64,000 bases of DNA from Eunapius fragilis (Eukaryota > Porifera > Demospongiae > Spongillida > Spongillidae). The stretch is taken from the NCBI GenBank assembly GCA_963681505.1, contig OY811976.1, positions 4,330,003 through 4,394,002 on the forward strand, read 5' to 3'. Positions 46,001 to 58,128 of this stretch are shown in pieces. The translations under genes and the position numbers were made by a program. The first letter of the stretch is position 1. Each line of letters begins with the position of its first letter. The notes under the pieces were generated by a model. It made no database searches, was not told the origin of the DNA, and was given only the letters and a program-made list of their open reading frames with translations.

Positions 46001-49000
46001 GAAGGTTGTACTGACCCATAGTTGTTCACTCTGCCATCTTCCCAGCGAATTCTGGTGAGGTTAAGGAAGAGATATGCTTATTTTAATGTTTTCTGGAAGA
46101 ATTGGTGGGGATGTTTAACATTTTACATGCCGTCCAGAATGAAGGGCCCCCCATTTTTACCTATCATGTTAACAACTTTGAACCGGATTAGTTCAATAGT
46201 ATAAATCCGTGAATTGTTATGTCTCCATGGTTGCCTGTACTTTATTGTACCTACAGCGTGCATATAGGCACATATGGGATCGTAGCAGCGAAAAGAGACC
46301 AACGCGATATTTTCCAGGAAGGCGCATCTACGTTGGTGTGTGCAGAAAGCAAATGTACGCATAACCAAGCATTTAGGCCATTGTAACAACCATGATGGGC
46401 AGCCTACTTTCTATGGTGCGGACTGCAACGATAATCAATTATAATAACAATATGCAACGAGATTTTAACCCATATGTTCCGCCCGAATGTAATTAGGAAT
46501 GAGCAATCTATGGGAACCTTAACTGTAGTGCAATTGAGGTATCGACTTAACTACCATCCTAAAGACTGAAACTAACTAGGACCAGTTCGAACCAGGCGTA
46601 CAGCCTCGAATCACTAGTATACACCTGGTTAGGGCTATATAAGCCTATTTAGAAGGTTGTACGCTGGGCCGGGGTTCGAGGCTTTATGCCTGGCTTGAGC
46701 TGTGCCTACTTTAGAACAGCCTTGAGGGATGATAGGGATGAAATCTCAATTGCGCCACTGTAATGATTCCTAGATCGCAGCGCAATCCTACAGGATTACG
46801 CAATATTCCTGCTTCGCGCGGAGCATGTATATGGGTTCAAATAATATCGATATTATATATGGACAGACAAGCAGGGTCCGACGTTACAAGGCCCGATATT
46901 TCATGGGTTTCACAACAACCACATCTTTTAATCGAATTCGGACTGTAACCTGATATAGCTGTGCACTGTTTCACGCCCAATTCGTGTCGTTGATTTAGAT
47001 GTAGGATTGCAAAATCATTGACGCGAGCGGGAAAATGTGCACGCATTTGCACAGCTGTATGCTGTAAGGTGTGTAGGGCAAATTAACGAACAGGTAAAAT
47101 GAAGCGACAGGCTAGCTCCAGTGTTGCCGCGATATATCTCGAAATGCGATATATCGCGATTAAATCTTTATATCGCGAAACGCGATATATCGCGATTAAT
47201 ATTTATTCATTTCGCGGCGATTTTCACTATACATATTTACGAGAATCAGCACAGTTAAACAGCCAAATACGGGTAAATTAAAAGAAATCAAGGGTTAAAA
47301 TCAAGGATGCCGGGGATATATGGTAAAAACGCCATGTTCTGGTACTGATGATCAATCAGCTCAGTAACCTTGGTTCTATGAGGAGGGATGTATGATCCAC
47401 TAGATATGAACCCGAGAAGATCTGTAAACTCTGGGCTGTCCAGTAGAGCTGATGGCAGCAAATTAGCCGTTAAAGCGTTAACCAGCAGCTCATTAGCTCT
47501 GTCAAGCTTCTCCCCTTTCATCACAGTTACAGGCTGCACAAACTTGTCCATGCTTCCAGCACCTTTGACACTAATGGTTGCACTGGCAGTGTTTGTGCTG
47601 CAGCTGCATGCTGCCCATTTCCTCCTTCTTGCAGCTGTACACATAAAAACGTATCCACAGTACAACTGCAAGTCTATTATACCATATACACTCACCCTTG
47701 CAACATTGCCTTTATTCCATACACGGATTTGATTGGTACCACATGTTCGAGGTATTTTTCCCGTGTCTTAACACCCATCCATAGCAAATGTTACAAACAA
47801 CCCAGCAAGAACCGATTGCTTTCTTGTGCCATCCGAAGTATTGCCAGACACTGCTTTTATACACTTTGCGATCAACACAAACGAATTCATCTTTTGTAGC
47901 ATCAAGTGCGGGTTTTGCGTTCACTTTGGTAGCCATAATTTGTCACCACAACAATGAATAACTAATTATAATTGATAATAAATATTAATAATATATCGCG
48001 ATATAAATATCGCGATTAAATCCTCATTTCGCGATATATCGCGAAATAGACGATTAAATAGAAAAAGTATTTCGCGGCAACACTGGCTAGCTCTACGTAT
48101 ATACGGATTTTGAAGCGATTTGGTCTCCCTTGCAGAAGGATATTTAAGTTTTGAACTCCTATGGCTAACACTCCTTGTATGCACTGTACAGTCACTGGAA
48201 AGAAATAAAACGTACCATAAAGGAAATGGTGTGGTATATGATGTTCTGCAAAGTCGTTAGCTGTAATTGTTCGCGATTCGAACATGGAGCATTGTGTTAT
48301 TTATAGCAAGAGGACATTTTCTCGTTAACTGTGGCATATAACATTATCAGGAACTACGATAGTAGTTTCTATATAGGAATTGACCCGGGTCGTGAATATC
48401 ATTAAAAAGGCGCTCCGCACGTACCGAGAAACGGATAGTGTTGCTCTTTGTTGCTATCGAACCAGAAGGCAAAGACGGTCCTTTTAATGTTTTATTCCAG
48501 TCTTCGAACTGTTTGCTTTAAGAGAACAAAAAAGTTCGTGTTTTACCTCGTTCCCAGGCTATATCTTCTCCGTCGTCTTCGTCTTCTTCTAATTCTCGGG
48601 TGAGTATAACTCCGGATAGGAATGATTTTAAAGAGCGCCAATTATACCAATCGCTTTAGAATCTCCTGGAAGGACATCTTCAAGTATCAGATATATGAAT
48701 AAAGCTTAAAACTTACATACGTAATCATTACGTAATGCGTAGTGTTAAATAGAACCGTTCCCATGGCGACATTTACGTATATTTAGAATTGTGCGAGAGC
48801 AGACGACGTGTTAGAATTCTCCCGGTTTCCTTACAGTGATCCCAAACAAAAGCGGGCGTCTGTTCGTGACAGTAATTGAAGCAGAGGGGAGGGGGGAGGG
48901 GGGGTGTGGGGGGGTGGGTGGGGGTGTGTGTGTGTGTGGGGGGGGGGCACTTGCCAGTATTAATAATTGATAAAAAAATATAGAGGAAACAAGTAAAGAA

Positions 49001-52000
49001 AAACATTCTCTAACAAGAAAGTTGGTGGGATATAGGAATTGGAGGCAATGGTGGTGTTAAAAGGAAGGGAACAAGGTTTTGAGAAAAGGGTAATGAGACA
49101 GAAAATCCTTTATTTAGCACGTGTAGATGTAACAGAACCAAAAGAAGTGCTAAATATAGGATTTTTTGCCTCATTACCCTTTTCTCAAAACCTTGTTCCC
49201 TTCCTTTTAACACCACCATTGCCTCCAATTCCTATATCCCACCAACTTTCTCGTTAGAGAATGTTTTTCTTTACTTGTGGAACAAAGCAGATGTCCAGAA
49301 TGCATAAGCAGCGTCATTTAGTGTCTTGGGCTATCTTCTGAATCGCTGGATTATTACTTTTATGGATACTTTAAAATTGGCACTTTGGGAGCATCTCTTT
49401 GATAGTTGTACTTGATAATAACAATTAGCTGTAATCGCCCCCTTTAATCATACTTTTAATCATAGCTCTCCAGGTTTACAAGTGTCATAGCGGTCCCAGG
49501 GTTTAATTTAAATTGCATCCAAATGTATAGCTTGGTTGATAGACTTTTATTTTAAAGTGTTTGTGATGGTTAGGATTTTGCACCTCATCTACAGATAAAG
49601 ACATGTTAACGTTTGCAGCTTCCTCAAATGCAACATTACCATCACCTCTCATAGTGACACCAACTTCAACAATATCTCCATTATCTACTGCTACGGAGCT
49701 TAGACCATTTGAAGGTAATCGGTGAAATTGTTCATACCTTACAATATTAGTGTTCATAGTGGTTAAACCGAACTCAGCTACCAATTGCAAAAACTTTTTT
49801 TTTACATCTGCGGCAGACATAGACATACTTTTCAAGCTCCAGAATTGAAAATTCCTTTTGCTTTTTAAATATGCACTAATTTCTTATTAAAAAAATTGTT
49901 GCGCAAGTGCAATCTTTATTAACACGACATAATCAGTTGCAAAAAGATGGAAACTTATAGGGGAGACCGGGGCTAAGTCACAAATTTGATACTCAATAGT
50001 GACCTTATTATTAAAACATATTAATTAAAAATTTTAATAACATCAAATAATCTCCAATCATCTAGCTACATAATGGCTTTCTACTAATCAATTAATTAAT
50101 TAATTCTAATTGAAGCAGTGCATTTATAACAACCTGCCCCATCAGAGGGTAAGAAGTCATACACGTTTTGCTGTTGAATATGACTCTTCTGAGGCTATTA
50201 TAATGTACTGTACATGTACCAGTAACTTCAGCATTGAAATCCATTCAATCAACTTTAACATGCTCAGGGGATAAATCAGGCATCGCACTAGAAACAAAAC
50301 AACAGTTTATGCACCGATAAAAGTTAAATAAACAATTATGACAAATGTAGCTCTCTTCACCATAACTCCAGAATTGACTATTTTTTTAAATAAACTGAGC
50401 AGTAACTTTTAAATTTGATTCATGCATGCTTGAACGAAGCCAAGTTTTCAAGCTACGAGCGGGCGAAAAAGAACTGCCTTAGTATCTGGATCAGTTTTAT
50501 CATAGTAAAGTCTGTAACAATCTCCGTAGCAAGGCACTTTTCACATTGCAAGTATGGCTATCCTCGGGTGCAGGTAATTCGTCTGGTAAAGTATTGCCAT
50601 CCAATACACGGTCATCATCTTCGTTTGGCACATCTGCAGTACCACGTGCTTCATTACTCGAATTAAAAGATTCTGCGGATATCGGTTGGATTACTTGGAA
50701 GAACGTAGCTATGCTATATACACTGCTTTTTAGGGAGATTCGCCCATTGCGTATGTAGCGGACCGACTCGGCAATTAGAGTTCGAATCCAATCGGTTGGC
50801 AGGCTATCTAACACAAGCAATACATTTCGGAGTTCCCTAGCCCTTCGTCAAGCAAACAATCAAATCACTATAACTTGACTGCACAATAACAAAAGAACAA
50901 AAGCACGACGTGCTTCTATGTACGTATTACATGCATAATTATGCTGCATCGATTATTTATACATTTTTAAAAATAAAAATTATCGGCCAAAAAAATAAGT
51001 GTGTGTGTGTGGGATGGGGGGGGGGGAGGAGGCAGCTGCCCCCCTTGCCCCCGGCTCCGCGGGACCTGAGCTAGCAACAATTGCAGGGATGTCATAGATT
51101 GACATTGAATTCCCCGTTAGTGTTAATTTTTCAAATTTTCATGCTAATTTATTCATCGTGCTGAAGGAATAAGGTCTATACCCAACAGTAAATAAAGACT
51201 CACCGTTTTTTCTTCTATAAAGTGTCATCTCCGGTTATTCGTTTACAATATCGGGACAAAGTTCGGTAGTTGCACATCTTAGCAGCACTTTAGATGGATG
51301 CTTGATTATTGTTGGCAGGTCAACAGCCCTTACAATGTTTTTTTTTCGAGTACGAACCTCTACTAGTCTTTCGATTATAGCTTCGCATGATGGAGATTAT
51401 TTCAAGCACCTTCGAACAAATCTGTGGTTTGTGTGCCTACTTACCCCTAGCCATCTTATGTCAACTATCCCCACTAAGGCCCATGCAGAACACATTACTT
51501 TTTATAAAGGCTAATTAAAATATTTGACATTGATTAATGGGAAGTTTAGTGGATGCATATAACTTTGTATTAACTTATAATTATTTCATACATTCTCTCG
51601 ACCTGATTTTTGAAATTAGCTACATAGCAAATAGAAACAATTTACTCGGAGGTATTAAAAAAAAATTCAAATGCATTGTCTGATACCATTTCCACAAATT
51701 CATAGGTAGACACTAAACTATAATACCTACATTTGACCTGTACATGTTGAATCAATGTTGTCACCCGCTACAAAGATATAAATTAATGCTGTGACAACTA
51801 ACCCGTGTGACTTTTAGCCCCGGTCTCCCTTACGCTTGACATTGTCGCTTGCAAAGTGACATGTAGAGCTCTATGAATACTGCATTATTGAAGAGGAAAA
51901 ATTTACAATATAGATTATAGAACAACATAATTAAGATATTTGCTTTATTCAATTCTTGCTGGTACTATTCATTTTAAAGCCCCTTCATGTTCCTTTCATA

Positions 52001-55000
52001 CAGCATCTTCCACTGAATACGTAATGTCTACATATAATGGTAAGTACAGGGTGATCGGAAAGTCGCGCAAAATCTTTGAATTGGCAGAGCCGGTATAACT
52101 CCAAAACGGAGCATTGAAAAATTATGCTATTCGAACCAAAATCAAGCCAGTGATTAGTTTAAAGTTACTAATTAGAAGCTACTGCTCAGTTTATTTAAAT
52201 GTTCAGTTCTGGGGTTATACCATTTTGCGCAACTTTGAAATCACCCTGACGGTATATATTGCGAATATGCATAATACTATGCTTTAGTACGAGTATGGTA
52301 TTTTAATAACAATTATTAATAGGTCTATATGCACACCAACATGGTGTATGCCATTAGTATTGTATCGAAGTGACTAAATGCAACATCAACCAGGTTTGAA
52401 CTCCTACTCTAATCTTGGCACCCAATCCATTTTTTTGTCAACAGCATCTCCTTATACTGTTACACAAGTAAATAAAAACATTCTCTACGAGAAAGTTGGT
52501 GGGATATAGGATTTGATTATGACATTGGTGGTGTAAAAAGCAAGGAAACAAGGTCTTATCAGAAGGGAAAATGTAATAGTCCTATATTTAGCACATTTCT
52601 AGGGCATGTGTTGTTTGTGTGCTAAATATAGGACTATGACATTTTCCTTCTGATAAGACCTTGTTTCCTTGCTTTTTACACCACCAATGTCATAATCAAA
52701 TCCTATATCCCACCAACTTTCTCGTAGAGAATGTTTTTATTTACTTGTTTTCTTTTTTTTTTTTCATACCCATTTAATTATACAAGACATTAGTCTCGTA
52801 CCCAGACCGTCTATGACGCAAGCGATTATCGCTGTAAACAGTATAATCACTACGTCCATACGTATGGACGTAGTGATTATACTGTTTACAGCGATACGTA
52901 TGGACGTAGTGATTATACTGTTTACAGCGATAATCGCTTACGTCATAGACGGTCTGGGTACGAGACTAACAAGACATAGGAGGCTGATAGTCGATTGTTT
53001 ATCAAAGTATTATATTATATAAAAGCGAGTCCTCCAGCCGATTCTGAAGCTATTGGTGAAATTTTCATCGCTTAGAAATGTCCCTGTCCTGAGTTATGCG
53101 TTGCCAAGAAGAAGAAGAAGAATGAGAAGACGACCCGCCCCTTGTTCCGAGACTGGGTACGAGGACGGGCAGTACACTCTTGTTCTCAACAACCACGCGG
53201 TTCAGCGACATGAAACAAAAACGAAACTACTCATTTTTGACTTCTAGATCGATTGCTAAAACAAGCTACACGATCCGATCGTCGGGAGTGTTATTACAGA
53301 CGGGTCGCGTTTTTTAAATGACATTCATAGTCGTGGTCAAATCCTATATGGAAGTTTCTAACGAAACTTCCGATAGTTTTTGGTTACTGGAGACCCGTTG
53401 CAGCTCAGGAAATGCATTTTTCATATGAGTACGACCTTTAATATTCTTGCACACAGAATGACATTTTGGTTTACATTTACACAAGTAAATAAAAACATTC
53501 TCTCTGAGAAAGTTGGTGGGATATAGGTTTTTCAGGCAAATAGTATACTGGTGTAAAAAGCAAGGAAACAAGTTTCATCAGAAGGGAAAATGTAATAGTC
53601 CTATATTTAGCACACTTCAACTAAGGCATATGCTGTTTCTGTGCTAAATATAGTACTATTACATTTTCCCTTCTGATGAAACTTGTTTCCTTGCTTTTTA
53701 CACCAGTATACTATTTGCCTGAAAAACCTATATCCCACCAACTTTCTCAGAGAGAATGTTTTTATTTACTTGTTTCCTTAAAATTTTTAACACCCAAATC
53801 ACTGTTGCATCGCAGGTTTCCCCCCTTTCATTTAACCGATTTAATTCAATCCAGACGTATTGTGAAAATTTTCTAGGTACCTTTGCTTAATTATAATTGG
53901 TAAGACCGTATATAGGCTTTTAGGCGTTTTTGTATTAAAGCGAGTCCTCCAGCAAATTCTAAAGCTATTGGTGCAATTTTCATTGCTTAAAAGTGTTCCT
54001 GTCCCGAGTTATGAGTTCTCAAGAAGCAGAAGAAGAAGAAGAAGCAGACGACCCGCCCATTATTTTTGGAAGGGGAACGAGGACGGCAGTATTTTTCGTT
54101 CTCGACAACCACGCGGTTCTACGACGTGAAACAAAAACGAAACTACTCAGTTTTGACTTCTAGATCGATTGCCGCAACAAGTTAGACGATCCGATCGTCG
54201 GGAGCGAAGTTACAGTAGGGTCGCGGGATTTTAATTAAATTCATAGTCGGGGTCAAAACCTATATGGAAGTCTCTAGCGAGACTTCCAATAGTTGTAACA
54301 AATACTTGAATTTTTGCAACAGGCAGAGAGAAAAATATGTGAACTTGAAAATACTATAAGCCTGTCACTGTCTGCCACGTAATCGAAAGATCTCACTTTT
54401 TTGTGTTCAAAAACGGCCTATAAGCAATTCAAACGCTCAAGAAATGAACCCAGACCGATAGACAGACTATCCGCGCATTTATAAATAGGTGCTGGGGCTA
54501 ATCTATAGCGTTACTACTGGGATGCGATTTTGACTTTTACACCCGCAGGCCATACATACGTAGTTACGTAGCAACGGGACAATGCGGATAATTATTAAAT
54601 TTAAATATTCAATGCTTGAATGCGAGCAATTTAACAGCAGGTACAGGAACATAGAGAAAAAAATATGTGCAAAAGTAAGCCTGTCACTGGCTGCGCATCG
54701 TAGAAAGGAGTTTAATAAGCCCACTAATGTCGTAAACGGCCCAGCCAAACGTTCAAAAATAACGAACACAGACGGACAGACAGACAGATAGACAGACTAT
54801 CCGCGTATGTACAAATTGGTGTTATTTCAAGGTCTATATGTTGATTGAGTCCACGGACGCATATGCAGTGTGCGTTTATTGCCTATTGTAATGCTATGTT
54901 TGTTTGCATTAAGTATTGTATTAGCATGTTTAACTTATTTTTTTCTGTTATAAATCACCTTACAAAGGATCATTTATACCAGACTTTGTTTCCCCTTAGC

Positions 55001-56953
55001 ATTATTCTTTCAAAGCATGACGCCAACACCTCTTGTGAACATAACTTATGGACTCGGGAATCAAGGTATTTTGCATCACATATATTTCATACTAAGCAAA
55101 TTGTGACTATGACAAAAAAAGCGTAGAATCATCGTTTGTATGATACCCAATTGATTTATCATTGGTAGTACATTTTATACCAGATATTCAATTTGGAATA
55201 AGTTAAGCATTGATTCTACTCGTTTATTGCTGCGTAATTTTCATTGAAAATTTAATTACCATGAATTAGTTACAATGTTTAGTCAACTTTCAATACGCAA
55301 AAATAATGCGAACTGCCTATAGGAAACCCATGCATTAGTGGTTTGGTGTTGTGTTTGGGTAATGGATAGGGCTATACGCAGTGCTATCTGTACAGGCGTA
55401 TACGGTCCGTGTACTTTTCCACCCTTCAATTTCTCATATTTCTATTTATACAAGGAGGACAATTTCGGCTCAATTGGCAATGTTTCACGTGATAGAATTC
55501 TATTTGTGGTCTAAATCTAGCGCGTCGCAAGATATGGAAAAATGAAAAATGAAAAATCGTTGTCTTCGTCAATATAATGAACAGTGCTCAATCCGAAGCA
55601 GATTAATGGTCTGGAAGCAGTCCCGACCTGTCTCGAATCACCGGAATCGACCCCTCGCACGGAACGCGTATACCATGTAGGCGTCTGTACGTCCTTAGTG
55701 TATTCATAACATGATACTGTACTCGAAGCTGCCAACAGTATATTTGTTGTGGTGTGTTCCATGCGTGTGCGTACATGTGTGTTTGTGCGTGTGTACATGT
55801 GCGCGTGTGTACTTAATAGTGTTTTTACCATCCTCCCCTCTTAATCATATAACATTGTTAACGGACTGTTAGAGGGCATATATACACAAGTGTACATGAG
55901 ATGCAAAACTACATGGCTACAACCATGAATGGACAAAATAATGTGACAGCATGGTAAACACTAGTACTAAGTTGGTTGCACAAGATCAGAGTACTTGTTG
56001 CCATGAGTGTGAGAACACAGTACTTACACAGTTATCTTTTCATTGGGTTGGCAAAAGTACAGCCCACTGCACTTTACTAGTACGTCGTGCTAATGTGGCT
56101 TCCAATGGCATTTGGGGCTGTTCATAAATTATGTCACACTGAAGGGGGGGAGGGGGAGGGGGTATCAGCCAGTGTGACGACATACACATTAAGCATACAT
56201 CTGTATGGGACATCATATGATGAGAGGGGGGATCGCGTGACGTATTTTATGAATGGCCTCTTTGAGGCACTATCAAAGGCCTGAATCGTTTGATATATTG
56301 TGTGTTATTGGTGCATGGTCTCTTTCCATGACTCACTTCAGTGGCTAAACAACACTTTCTTCGGCAGTCTATCACCAGGCATGTGCCACAAGTGGTCACA
56401 AGCCATCATAGTCGGCATAGTTTCAAGTTAAAGAGATAACAATATGTAACAACCTTCTTTGGCACAAAGAGTAACTGTTGTGATGTTTGCCAGTTTTAAA
56501 ACTCATGGCCTGCAGATGTGAGTCCATATACAACCATTTCTAGTAGTTTAGATGGCAAGTAGTAGTTGTCCCTGTCTCTGCTCCACTAGTTACACTCATA
56601 CACAAACTACACGAAGGCATATGAAGCCTGTTAACCCCCATGACATCATTAATGGACTTACCCACACTGTTGCAAGACTTTATGAGCTAAGGCAGTAGGC
56701 TAGCTGTCAATACCACCAGTTAACTCATGTTCAATGTTCCAAGTAAATGTTTCTTGCCATCCATTACCATCAACCACAACCAGCTTAAAGAAGTTTCTTA
56801 CTTTCCATACCTCTGTAGTGCCTGTCCCACAGGACAAGGAGATGACCACACGCATATCTAAAGCACTATTGTATGGAGCAGAGACAGGGACAACAACTAC
56901 TTGCTACTTAAACTATACGTATTTAAGTTGTGCTTTTAATTTCTGATGCTGGT

Positions 56954-56995
<42 letters not shown>

Positions 56996-57708
56996 CGTGG
57001 TGTGTGTGTGTGTATGAAAATTAATACTCTGTGTTTCTCTACCTAAAACAAACGATAATATTCTGTTGTGAGCAATGGCATACAAAAATGTGATGCAAAC
57101 TACTGTCATAGTTGTGACCTAACGTAGTCCTTCCCCCTCGCTTCCCTCTCTCACCTTCCTCTCTTGTCTCCCTCCCTCCTACCCCTTCTCCATCCCTTCT
57201 CACTCCCTCCCTCCTCCCTCTCTCTCTGATGCCTTTCTCTCTATATAAAGTATGTTCACCAACAGCACTGATAATTCTTAGCTGGTTGCATAGGTGTATC
57301 TTGTTGCATGGTAGTGAATAAGAACAATATGAGAGAGGTCTTATCTGTAGTATACTGACACATTCACACATAAACACTAGTGTATGTATGTATGTATGTA
57401 TGTATGTATGTATGTATGTATGTATGTATGTATGTATGTATGTATGTATGTATGTATGTATGTATGTATGTATGTATGTATGTATGTATGTATGTATGTA
57501 TGTATGTATGTATGTATGTATGTATGTATGTATGTATGTATGTATGTATGTATGTATGGATGTATGTATGCATGCATGCATGCATGCATGCATGCATGCA
57601 TGCATGCATGTATGTATGTATGTATGTATGTATGTATGTATGTATGTATGTATGTATGTGTGTGTGTGTGTATGTATGTATGTGTATACATATATTTATG
57701 TGTATGTA

Positions 57709-57746
<38 letters not shown>

Positions 57747-58092
57747 GCTCGAAAAAAAATTCCTATAATGTCAAAGTTTCTATTCTTGAGAAAGTTCCTG
57801 CACAAGAATCTCTTTCATTATTTCGCAGTTCCGGTCCTTTCAACATTAGAGATCCTACATTTATGAGAATGAGCTGTACAGTGTGCTTGTTAATTGGTGT
57901 TGATTGACTGCGTTTCCAATCCCTCTATATATAATCTCTGCATGCATACATACATACACACACATACATACATACATACATACATACATACATACAATGT
58001 ACATACATACATACATACATACATACATACATACATACATACATACATACATACATACATACATACATGCATGCATGCATGCATCCATCCAT

Positions 58093-58128
<36 letters not shown>

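Noticed and set aside
49010-49257. A 72-codon frame (MEAMVVLKGREQGFEKR) found on both strands.
   Set aside because: Both readings are the two arms of one palindromic MITE; a frame equal on both arms needs no coding explanation.
50760-50800. GAGTTCGAATCC resembling a tRNA T-loop.
   Set aside because: No acceptor, D or anticodon stems fit around it.
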